Source: Adiantum capillus-veneris (lineage: Eukaryota; Streptophyta; Polypodiopsida; Polypodiales; Pteridaceae). Taken from it: a DNA stretch of 64,000 nt. The notes under the pieces were generated by a model. It ran no database searches. It had not been told where the DNA came from and saw only the letters and a program-made list of their open reading frames with translations. The stretch lies in contig CM043963.1 in assembly GCA_014529385.2 (NCBI GenBank), positions 3,849,001 through 3,913,000 of the forward strand, written 5' to 3'. A program made the translations under genes and the position numbers. Positions within the stretch are counted from its first letter, which is position 1, and the number at the start of each line of letters is the position of its first letter. Shown in pieces: positions 53,478 through 64,000 of the stretch.

Positions 53478-56400
53478 ATGAGGACAAGGGACACATGCCA
53501 TTGTCTTCCTGAATCTACAAGTCATTCCTCTCATGTGCGTGCACACCGAAAGGTTGCACGAAATTATCGACGTCAACTCGCTATACAACGTACGATATAC
53601 TTGCTAGAGGATGCCTTGCAATGCTCAACAAATGGCCATGGTCGTGGTAGGAGTCCCTCCACATTTGTGGAGGGTTCTATCCATGGTGATGTTACTATTC
53701 CACAAGTTCCTTTGCAAACTATCATGCAAGGACAAGGACGAAGACAACACACTCTTTCATGTTTGGATGCGACAAGAAGATATCGTCGACAACCGGCAAG
53801 GCAACGCACCTCCAACATAAGACAGCAGCGCCATCAACATGACAGACACTTTTGCCTTCTCATAGACGCTCAAAATGAGGAACAGGTCCCGTATGTTCAT
53901 GACACATCACTTGGAGGAATTGCTTGCATTCTACATGCCTATCCATGTCTACGAGGTGTCCACCCTTCCATGCTACCATTGATACACGTCTCATTGCCTA
54001 CAGATCATACAGGAACCATGTCCTCCTTCTGTGAGTTTTGTGGTGCACGTCTTTGGCCGTGTGAAATGAAGAAGAAAGATACACCATCAATGGGAAAATA
54101 TTGTTGCAAAGGTGGGAAAATATCGCTCTTTCCTCTTGCAAGACCGCTAGATGTATTGGAGAGGCTACTCACTAATAGTGATGCTTTCAGTAGGTCTTTC
54201 CGAAGAAACATCAGGAGTTACAATAGTGTTATGGCATTTGCATCTCTTGGAGCTACCATTGATGAGACATTGATGGGTAGGTCTGGTGCATATTGCTTTT
54301 GTGTGCATGGCACTGTGTACCATCGAATTGGTTCTTTGCTACCACATGAAGCAGGGGCTCCAAAATTTGCACAGATATATGTATATGATACTAAGCATGA
54401 GGTTTGGAATCGTATGAGTGCCTTGGATGGTTTGAATTTGTCTACTCTTGAAGCATTATCAATGATGATGCGATCATGTAATCCGTATGCAAATGCCTTC
54501 TACAATGTTGGTAGAATGTTACGTGACAGTCCTGGTGTGGAGATCAAAATGACAATTTGTGAGAATAGAAATACTTCCAGGTAGTACTTGATACCTGTTG
54601 GCAATGAGGTTGCTGCGATTATGCCAGGTCAAGGGGATGTACAAACAATTGGCCATCGAGACATTTTGATACATTGTCAAAATGGAAGGCTGCAAAGGAT
54701 TTCAAATCTACACAGGTCGTACATGCCACTATTGTATGTTCTTTTCTTTCCACGGGGAGAAGATGGATGGCATATCAAGCTTCCTTATGATAATGTGCAT
54801 GGCCCTTTGGATGCCTTGGTTGGTCGACAATGTGTCACTCAAAGAGAGTACTATACATATCGGCAGGTTCCTGCTGATACAGAGTCATGCTTGCTTCATG
54901 GGGGTCGTTTACTTCAACAATTTATGGTTGATGCAGATTGTGCCATTGAGGAATGTCGTCTTGCATGGGTCCGTAAAAATCAGCAGACGTTGAGGGTAGA
55001 ATTGTATGCATGCTTGGTTGACATGGTGCATTTTTCTGAGAGTGATGTTGTAGTTGGACGGTCTACAGGTCGAAGAATTGTCTTACCCTCATCTTTTATA
55101 GGCGGCCCTCGGCACATGTACCAATTGTATCAAGATGCAATGGCAATTGTGCGTGCAAAGGGAAAGCCAGACCTATTTATCACATTCACATGTAACCCCA
55201 AATGGCTAGAAATAAATGAGGCATTACTTCCAGGACAGGTTTCCTCTGATCGACCAGACATAACCACCAAGGTTTTCTTCTTGAAACACTCGAGCAGGAT
55301 GAAGTGTATCTTAAAGAAAGATATTTTTGGGAAAGTGGTGGCTTACATGTCCGTCGTGGAGTTCCAAAAGAGAGGCTTGCCACATTCTCATACATTATTG
55401 ATTCTAAATCCTCGATGTAAGCCTCAATCAACATTTGACTATGACAAGATGGTTTGTGCAGAGCTGCCAGATAAAAATCGATTTCTAGTGCTGCATGATA
55501 TCATTGTTAGTTGTAACATTCATGGTCCATGCGGTGAGTTCAATAGTTCATCTCCTTGCATGGTTGATGGCCAATGTATTAGAAAATATCCACGTTCATT
55601 TTGTTAGCAAACAAGCATGGATAATAATGGCTACCCTGTTTATGTGCGACGAAACAATGGCTTCACCGCCAAGGTTAGGGGTTCTACTATTGATAACCGA
55701 TGGGTTATGCCATATAATCCTATTTTGTCAACACTATTTAATGCGCATATCAATGTTGAGGTATGCTCGACAATTTCACCCGTCAAGTATGTCTATAAGT
55801 ACATCTACAAGGGGCATGATAGGGCAACTGTAAGATTCCATGTATCGGTACGTAATGCAGAAAGGGTGAACATTGATGAGATAGACATATACACAGATGG
55901 CCGCTATGTATCTACATTTGAGTCTTGCTGGAGAATTTTTGAATATCCTTTGCACAACGACGCACCAGTTGTTCAGAGATTGAGCGTGCATGTCCCGGCA
56001 GGTCAAATGGTGACTTTTCGAGATAATGATAGACTTAATGATGCCTTGCAAAGAGATAATGCAGAGAAGGCCACTTTGACAGAGTGGTTCACATGCAACT
56101 TGGAGAATCCTAAAGCAAACGATAGTTTGTACATTGATTTTCCTCAAAAGTGGGTGTGGAATTCGGGTTCCAAGAAATGGACAAAGAGACGTCGTGGGGA
56201 CACTATTGGGCTGATGTATTTTGTGCAGCCCTTTGCAGGTGAACGATATTATGTACGTTTGCTTTTGACTATTTGTAAAGGATGTAAATCATTTGAGGAT
56301 CTACTCTCTGCAAAATGGTGTATTGTTTCCAACATTCAAGGCAGCATGCATTGCAAGGGGTATCCTTGAAGATGATGGGGAATGGTTCGGATGCATGGAG

Positions 56401-58167
56401 GAAGCTTGCAGTACACATACAGGCTTGCAATTGAGACATTTGTTTGTGACCATTCTATTGTTTTGTGAACCCTCCTCCCCTCATCTCTTATGGGAAAGAT
56501 TTTGACATTTTTTGATGAGGACTATCAACACATGTTGGAGATGATACATGAGTCGTTAGATGGTTGTACACAGGTTGCTGAAGGGTATGCATTGAGAGAT
56601 TTTCATAATATTCTTGGTACTTTTGGACGAAGTTTAACTGAATTTCCTGGAATTCCAATGCCTGATGAATGCTTTGTGACACGTGATGAAAATAGCTTGC
56701 TTTTCCAAGAGCAATGCCTTGACACAATGCAAGAGCTATCCGTGTCACGTGAAATGGAGCAGAGTCTAAATGAAGATCAAAGGATTGCTTTTGAGGCAGT
56801 GTTGCATGGATTGACTATTGATGGTGGGGCTATTTTTTTCCTAGATGGTCCTGCAGGGACTGGAAAAACTTATTTGTATAATTGTTTGTTGTCACGTGTG
56901 CGTGGAGAAGGAGAAGTTGCATTGGACACAACATCTTCTGGTATTTCAGCATTGCTATTGCGAAATGGACGCACTGCACATTCTAGATTCAAGATACCCT
57001 TGGACCTTGATAGTTGTAGCACATGCAATATCCATGTTCAAGGTCAACTTGCTGAATTGCTCAGAATGTGCATGTGGGATGAGGCTCCTATGATGCATCG
57101 ATATGCCTTTGAAGCTTTGGACAGGTCTTTGCAAGATATCATGTGCTCAACAAATCCATTTGGTGGAAAAGTGTTGCTTCTTGGGGGAGATTTCAGACAG
57201 ATCTTACCAGTGGTGTTCTAAGGAGCGCGTGCTGACATTGTTGATGCTACACTTTGTCGATCACACTTATGGAATCGTGTGAAGATTCTTAGATTGGCAC
57301 ATAACATGCGTCTGGGAGGTGGTGATGTTGCAAATTATGCCTTCTGCCTATAGAGAATGGCTTATGGATGTAGGAAATGGGACTTTGACAATCGGTGATG
57401 AACAAATGATAGAAATCCCCCGTCACATGGTGCTTTCTTCATCCTCATTGGATGTATTGATAGGTTGCATCTATTCAGAAATTGATAAAGATGTGGTCCA
57501 TGCATAATACTTCAGAGAGCGGGCCATCCTTGCTCCAAAAAACTCTGAAGTTGATATTGTCAATGCTAAGGCCCTATACACAATGAAAGGTGATGTTGTG
57601 CAATACTTTAGTGCTGACTCTGTGGCGGAAAACTCGATGCAAGATCCTTTATTATACTCTATGGAGTTTTTAAATAGTCTCACCTTGGGTGGTGGATTTC
57701 CAACACATTGCTTGGAGTTGAAAATGAATGCCCCAATAATTCTACTACAGAACATTGATCCAAGTCGAGGTCTATGTAATGGGATACGCTTGGTGTGCAA
57801 GGCATTTCATGCAAGAGTTCTGGAGGCAGAAGTTATTACAGGTACACGGGTAGGCACTCGGGTTTTCATCCCTCGAATATGTTTTGTACATTCTAGTACA
57901 AAGTTGCCATTCGTTCTTAGACGGAGGCAGTTCCCAGTTAGATTGGCTTTTTGTATGATGATAAATAAGTCACAAGGACAGAGCATTGCCATGTTGGGCC
58001 TATACCTGGTGACACCGGTCTTCACTCATGGACAATTGTGTGTTGCATTGTCACGTGCATGTTCAGCCATTGGAGTGAAGATTCTTCTACATGACATTGA
58101 TGTAAACGAAACAACTATACTAACAACAAACATTGTGTACCATGAGATATTAAACAATGCCATATGA
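53478..58167 (+). pseudogene. Helitron Rep-helicase (RepHel), broken
   Basis: This is the rolling-circle transposase of a plant Helitron. The N-terminal region (53478-54581) leads to the HUH Rep domain with ITFTCNPKW and GLPHSHTLL (55374-55400; the HxH metal site). It is followed by SPVKYVYKYIYKGHDRATV near 55780. The PIF1-like helicase has LNEDQRIAFEAVLHGL, Walker A GPAGTGKT (56847-56870), WDEAPM and GGDFRQILPVV. Its C-terminal part has LPFVLRRRQFPVRLAF and INKSQGQS. In-frame stops are TAG 54582, TAG 55605, TAA 57219 and TAA 57505. Frameshifts lie near 56310, 56500 and 57345. ATG 53478 is used because the frame upstream opens only with TTG. It is non-functional but fairly recent. Confidence 0.92.
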
Positions 58168-58421
58168 AGGTTCTAATCCTTCTTTCTGTATGACGATAAA
58201 TAAGTCACATGGCCAAAGCATTACCATGTTGGGACTATACATGGTGACACCGGTCTTCACTCATATACAACTGTATGTGGCACTGTCACGTGCACGCTCA
58301 ATTGTTGGAGTGAAAATTCTCCTACGTGACGTTGATGTAATGACAAAACAATTGCACTAACAATAAACATTATGTACCATGAGATATCAATCAATACCAT
58401 ATGAAGGCTCCAATCCTTCTC
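57950..58421 (+). repeat. Tandem duplication of the Helitron 3' coding end, about 235 bp
   Basis: Units 57950-58183 and 58184-58421 share INKSQGQS-type coding (ATAAATAAGTCACAAGG), GTGACACCGGTCTTCACTCA, CATTATGTACCATGAGATAT-like sequence and CCATATGAAGGYTC. The second unit is slightly more diverged. A third partial echo (ATGTCATGTGAAGGTTTTGT) is near 58513. Confidence 0.88.
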
Positions 58422-58578
58422 ATCATTGTCTTCTTCTTTATATATGTTTCAAATCATAAAATATTTTGTGAATTAATTTTCTACCTCTCTCCATAACATA
58501 TACTAAACTATGTCATGTGAAGGTTTTGTTCTTTCCTTACATTGTCTATTTTGTGGTTTCTATTTGGGTATATAGATC

Positions 58579-59312
58579 ATGGATCAAATGACTTACATCT
58601 CCGAGGTGTCCTTTCTATTAAATGTAGAAGATCATCCACATCCTGGTATGTTTTTGTCCACCATTAAGACATGATGTGGAGACTTATTGTGTTATCTTTG
58701 GGACCTTGATTTTTTTTTTCCATTATTTTAAGCAGAGCCACTTTTTTGGTGTGCACCTTTGCCGCACAAAAAAATTGTTAAGACCATCTGCAAGCACTAC
58801 AAGACCAGGTGTGTGTGCATGAAATCAGAAATTCACTTGGCATAAAGTAAGATTCATGGTTTTTCGTTTCCTTAAGTGTTACGGACCTTAGGAAGTTGCC
58901 ATCTATCGATATCTTTACATTGCGTATTTTGGCATACTCCTCCGACGTTGAGTACGGTGTCTACTCGGTAAGAAAGGAGTGTGTGTCTTCCCCAGATGAA
59001 GATGATGCTCAATGGTTTGCTAGATATGAAGGATACTCCGTTCCCGATGATTGGGAGTACCTCCAGAGTTCTAGATTCGCTAAGTTGATCTACCAAATCT
59101 ACTTGCCTAAACAACTTGCATGTTTGGCAGTACCATACATAGCTGCAATAACTGGTATGTGTAAATTGTTGTATTTGGTGCGTCAATTGTATTATTTCAA
59201 AAAAAGTCTCCCTTTTTTACTACTATTGTTTGTTAATCCAGGAGATAATCAACCTTGGGATGGAAAAACGGTCCTTAATTTAGGAATGGAGAAACTCCAA
59301 GCCGATTGCTAA
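58579..59312 (+). CDS. Four-exon gene of unknown function
   Basis: Proposed exons are 58579-58645, 58736-58808, 58892-59154 and 59242-59312. All have GT donors and AG acceptors, and the phases match at every junction (1, 2, 1), giving about 157 residues. The protein starts MDQMTYISEVSFLLNVEDH. It has a W-containing second exon (PLFWCAPLPHKKIVK) and a long third exon with DDAQWFARYEGYSVPDDWEY and QLACLAVPYIAAITG. It ends QPWDGKTVLNLGMEKLQADC. No signal peptide. A mild hydrophobic stretch at YLPKQLACLAVPYIAAI is too short for a clear membrane helix. I do not recognise it. It begins just after the Helitron's duplicated 3' end, so it may be a neighbouring gene or Helitron cargo. The first exon could start earlier, after AG at 58574-58575. 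Confidence 0.6.
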
Positions 59313-59641
59313 TTGCATGATGAAGCGAGCTACGTTGATATTGCCTCTTAGATCATTTGTGGCACGATAATGTCCTTGATTGTGTTTGCTTCTATGACAA
59401 ACATGTCAATAGCTTTGCCATGCTTGTGATCCATTTTAGGCAATGTTCTTTGAAAATCTGGATACATTTCTAAATGTCTTGGTGTTTATTATGACTTTGT
59501 AATTCTATGCAATAGAGTTTTCCACTTGCGATTTGAGTTTGAGGGATCCGAGATCTTAGGTTCATATCTTAGAGATCTTTGTTTAAGCACAACAATTCTA
59601 TGCATTGATCCTCAGGTTTGTGAGAGGATAGGTTGCTATGT

Positions 59642-59643
<2 letters not shown>

Positions 59644-59696
<53 letters not shown>
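59644..59696. repeat. (GA)n microsatellite
   Basis: About 53 bp of GA repeat between two gene-like segments. Confidence 0.95.
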
Positions 59697-59698
<2 letters not shown>

Positions 59699-59888
59699 TG
59701 CAATAAGGAAGAGAGAAAATCATGCATGTTGCTTGAGGAAACATTAAAGTCTCTCTGTGTCTTTTCTTGAACTTGCACCTCTTATGCTTTGTGTAGATTA
59801 TGTTTTTTTGTATGATAAGATGTTATGTTCGTAATATTGTGCAAGGGATTGCTCCCTTTGTGGTAGTTGACACATAGTTCAACTTTAT

Positions 59889-60341
59889 ATGCATTGTGAT
59901 GTACTTTTTAATGGTACGGCTATGGAAAACATGAATAACAATGCCATCGTTGAGACCGAGTCGGATGGTATTGAGTCCATTCCTCCAAGGGTTGCCGATT
60001 TTCGAGCGGCAAAGAGAAGTGCTCGATGCGTGGGATCCTCTTCTATTAATCCTGTGGTAAATGATGGGAATCATGAACTCATGGCTGCATTATGGGACTT
60101 CTTTGTCCGTAATGAGTCTAGGAAATTGGACTTTGAACGACACTTGAAAGCACTTTTGGACGTGGCTCAGCAAGCGAATGGCCAACAAATTGTAGACCTT
60201 CGCAATGAGGTGCGTTTATGTGCACAACGTTTCAATGGAGGAATGGCCCAGGTTGAGGAGAACCAATTCAACATGCTGGTGCGCATGGAGCAACAATTTG
60301 AATCAATGCAAAGCTCACACATGCCCAATAGGGAAATCTAG
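59889..60341 (+). CDS. Unknown coiled-coil ORF
   Basis: A 150-codon ORF with a polar start (MENMNNNAIVETESDGIES) and a helical second half (HELMAALWDFFVRNESRKLD, VEENQFNMLVRMEQQFESMQ) suited to a coiled coil. The likely true start is the internal ATG at 59922-59924 (MENMNNN). Beyond the TAG at 60339-60341 the same frame continues with coiled-coil sequence (VLALEEEVTRLKVHLNRLN) through a second TAG at 60366-60368 to about 60480. Both stops sit where Gln (CAG) would fit, so the gene may be recently disabled. Function unknown. Confidence 0.45.
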   Translation: MHCDVLFNGTAMENMNNNAIVETESDGIESIPPRVADFRAAKRSARCVGSSSINPVVNDGNHELMAALWDFFVRNESRKLDFERHLKALLDVAQQANGQQIVDLRNEVRLCAQRFNGGMAQVEENQFNMLVRMEQQFESMQSSHMPNREI

Positions 60342-60484
60342 GTCCAAATTGATGCACTTAAGGACTAGGTCCTTGCTTTAGAAGAAGAGGTAACCCGGCT
60401 CAAGGTCCATTTGAATCGATTGAATGCATTGATGACAAAGATGGCTCGAGCTTCTGACAAAGATGGCTCGAGCTTCTGATGGCT

Positions 60485-61968
60485 AGAAATAGGTGAAGCA
60501 CGTACTTTTGTGTGTTAATTTGATTCACTATGTTGATGTACTAAAGCATACCTTGCTTTGAACTGCGTTGGTAGGATAAATTAGTGAACATGTTTTTTTT
60601 TTGTTTTATACTTGTGTTGTTTGATCTACATGGCATGAAGCCATAGAGTATACTTAAACTAAGTTTTGAGACTTTGGTTGAGAGGATATTTTTGGTCAAA
60701 ACAATATGAGGTACTACCTTTGTGGCTTGGGGACATAAGGTAGCATGTTTTTAGAAAAGAGGCTTCCATCGTTACAACTATGCTTAGTTGTATGAGCTTC
60801 AAGGACGTTGCAATGAAATACTTGGAAGATGGATAGATTCCATGATATTTTTCCACTATCTACAGTTCATTCTGAAAGTTATCTTTAGGTTTATAAGTAG
60901 AAATTGTTTTACTCCTTTAGATTTGGTTCACTTTATGCACTCTCAAATAATTGGATAGCACTTTCCAGATCCCATTATTAGTTCGTATTGACCATTGTAG
61001 ACAACTTCAGATTGGGGTCATGCACATCAAACCACTTCAATGGGATATTTTATTGTATTGATGCATATGCACGTGCCTAAATTTTGTTTTCTCTTTGCAA
61101 ACAACAAACTTCCTCCTATGAAACCCTTTGCTTTTGGAAATTAGGGACCATTGAGACCCTGTTATGATGTGTATCCACAAAGTATGTATAATGTATCCTA
61201 ATTGTGGAAGGTTCAAATAAGACGATAGAGTTTGTGGGATTATTTTTACAAAAGGGTCATCGATGTATGATAGTGTAGGAAATTTGAATGTTATTATAGT
61301 TATTATATATTACCAATTGAAACTCCACCAAAGCATCCTTTGCCACTAACTATTTTGTTGATTGTTTCCTAAGAGTTTGACATTTTGCATGGAGTGGAAA
61401 TGTAAATCGTAAATAAGATCTGTGGGTGTTTGAAGGTTTATTGGTATTGCATTTGAAGTTATTTTCTTTTCTTAAAATCTGAAAACTATGTGTTGCTTCT
61501 GCTTTAAGTTGTTGCATATGTGTGATATTTTTCATGTTTTTCCATCTCATTATGTGAAAATTTTGAAAATTTAAGGCTTATGTACACATAAACGAGTAGA
61601 TTTTGTGTAGCTCTTTATGTATGTCTATGAGCGATCCAGAACTAAGATTTTGTTGCAAATTTCAACGTTTCAATGGTATCAATAGTGTGCTCTTTTGGAT
61701 TACACCAACATGTGGATCGCATACTATAGTTGCTATGTTGATTCACTTCTCTATACGCTTTGATTGTCATGAAAAGCTGATGTTATGATGTTTCTTGGAC
61801 GGGGTTGAAATATTGTATTTATAGATGCCACGTTAAAGAAGGCATTGGACAGTATCTACGTTTAGCTGAATGCTTCATCATCCGCTGTTTCTTATCTATG
61901 GTAGGATCTAAGTATATCCTTTGAAAATTTTCCAGCTTGGTGTTCAAACTAACAATTTTCTCCTTTAG
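60485..61968. other. Unassigned AT-rich DNA, possible upstream exon
   Basis: No clear gene. A short ORF at about 61621-61675 (MSMSDPELRFCCKFQRFN) ends at a GGTATC donor in phase 1. That would suit the exon starting at 61969, but this link is weak. Confidence 0.35.
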
Positions 61969-62392
61969 ATCCACCTGGTTGGAGAGGCCCACTTAGTACG
62001 CATGATGTAGGACACATTATTGAAAGCTTTGAAGTTGTTAGGTAAGAATCACCAATGAAGCACAATGCTTTTTTAAATATTTTTTGGTTATTGAACTTAT
62101 TGTAATTAACCAATTGGCTTGCAGGAATCACTATTATCGTGATAACATTTTAATGGAAGTGCATGAGTTTTTCGAAGGACTCCAAGGGTACTTTCATATC
62201 AGTGTGGCTTTGAATCGTAATGCAGGTTCAGCTCACATACGGGTTCGCAAGCTCGGAGATCGCTTGCCGACCAATGCAGAATACTCTTATAGGGATAGAT
62301 ATGAGAATTGGAGGATTGTATTATACACCTTGTGTGAGGGGCATCGTCATTTTGGTAGGAGCGTTCATTGTGTGGGTCCATGGGTTCTATGA
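61969..62392 (+). CDS. 3' two exons of an unknown gene
   Basis: Exons 61969-62041 (after TTTCTCCTTTAG, donor GTAAGA) and 62125-62392 (after GGCTTGCAG) join in phase. They encode PPGWRGPLSTHDVGHIIESF and then NHYYRDNILMEVHEFFEGLQ, followed by a basic, aromatic tail (VRKLGDRLPTNAEYSYRDRY, NWRIVLYTLCEGHRHFG) ending in VGPWVL and TGA. The splice sites are strong. The first exon must join an earlier exon ending in phase 1, not securely found. I do not recognise the family. It may be related to the gene at 58579-59312, since both have a 73-nt exon in the same phase. Confidence 0.5.
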
Positions 62393-62606
62393 GTACCAAA
62401 TGCAACATCCCGAAGGATGTCGTTTTGAAGTTGCAGCTATTTTGTTAGTTAAGATTTAGTGGCTTGCAAATAATTTTCTTTAGAGACGAATATTAGAGCT
62501 TACAAAGACTACGTATAGTAATGGAAGTGGATTGTTGTTTTTCTTTTAGTTTCCCTTTTCCCGTTTCTCTCTCTCTCTAAAGTTAAAAAAAACCATGTAC
62601 TTATTC

Positions 62607-62613
<7 letters not shown>

Positions 62614-62648
<35 letters not shown>

Positions 62649-62662
62649 ATCCCCCCCCCCCA
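62614..62662. repeat. (CT)n tract followed by poly-C
   Basis: (CT)n to about 62645, then a C run at 62651-62661. Confidence 0.9.
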
Positions 62663-63689
<1,027 letters not shown>

Positions 63690-63690
<1 letters not shown>

Positions 63691-63775
63691 GGAGAACAGG
63701 GATTCGAACGCGGCCAACCAAAAAATCTAGCGCTCTGGAAGTTATCTCATAGCCAACCCACCATCCAGGTGGTTG
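63690..63775 (-). mobile_element. tRNA-derived SINE-like fragment
   Basis: The minus strand has a B-box match CGTTCGAATCCC (63698-63709). About 35 bp upstream is an A-box-like TGGCTATGAGATAACTT (about 63740-63756). No complete cloverleaf is evident, so a SINE is more likely than a functional tRNA. Confidence 0.4.
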
Positions 63776-64000
63776 TGACATGCATGCCAAAAAGCATTTT
63801 AAAAAAAATGATTTCAAGGCAGCCGACTCCATTGCCCTTCCCTGCGCTGTTGCTGTCACCTGCTGCCGCCTTGCACTCTCATGGCCTTCGCCTGGCTGCG
63901 TCGCCTTGCCTCCCCCGTCGTGGGTCGCCACCTGCCTGCAAGCAATCTGCGGCACCCCTTCGCTTTGCCAGAGGGGATCTTCCCCGATTCTAACTATTAA
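63776..64000. other. GC-rich end of window, nothing supported
   Basis: The composition becomes GC-richer (CTGCTGCCGCC, CGTCGCCTTGCC). It could be the edge of a gene, but no splice or start signal can be judged before the window ends. Confidence 0.35.

Overview
This window looks like nuclear DNA of a land plant with a large, repeat-rich genome. The evidence is a spliced gene with plant-like introns, four LTR retrotransposons whose primer-binding sites match plant initiator-Met or Asp tRNAs, a rolling-circle Helitron, and very dense (GA)n/(CA)n microsatellites. A fern or gymnosperm would fit, but the sequence alone does not settle the lineage. There are no bacterial genes, operons, CRISPR arrays or rRNA genes.

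Layout. 1-1167: the last two exons of a host gene for an unidentified single-pass membrane protein. 1.7-4.9 kb and 9.86-12.45 kb: two diverged copies of an unclassified long dispersed repeat. 7444-9266: a complete small non-autonomous LTR element (minus strand, TSD ACATT) with an unrecognised ORF. 12956-22346: an old Ty1/copia element (minus strand, TSD GGTCT), interrupted by a young Ty1/copia element (plus strand) with an intact 1321-aa gag-pol reading frame. 24103-35173: an 11-kb degraded Ty3/gypsy element (minus strand, TSD TTCAT) with about 4.4 kb of extra sequence beyond integrase. 36.5-37.0 kb: a gypsy gag remnant. 39.1-39.7 kb: a foldback element and a SINE-like sequence. 40443-47878: a young LTR element (minus strand, TSD CGGCA) with one 1210-aa ORF that holds a retropepsin-like domain but no reverse transcriptase or integrase. 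It sits inside a diverged tandem array running from about 40.2 to 49.2 kb. 49.3-52.8 kb: further diverged tandem arrays. 53.4-58.4 kb: a broken Helitron Rep-helicase. 58.5-62.4 kb: small spliced or coiled-coil genes of unknown function. 62.4-64 kb: microsatellites and a SINE-like fragment.

The most unusual observation concerns the young copia element. At 16.37 kb it lacks its 5' LTR, primer-binding site and the start of its leader. A roughly 610-bp segment at about 49.57-50.18 kb carries those parts: an LTR that looks identical, a perfect tRNA-iMet PBS and a short leader piece. That LTR is joined on its left to gag sequence of an old minus-strand copia element. The 5 bp beside the displaced 5' LTR (ACATC, 49877-49881) match the 5 bp after the 3' LTR (21614-21618), and the old gag reading frame continues across the two sites when one copy of the 5 bp is dropped. 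The two halves of one insertion therefore lie about 28 kb apart. This is either a real excision or filler rearrangement, or an assembly or haplotype error. Nearly everything else in the window is mobile DNA or its decay products. The credible host-type genes are the 5' gene fragment and the small spliced genes at 58.6-62.4 kb.
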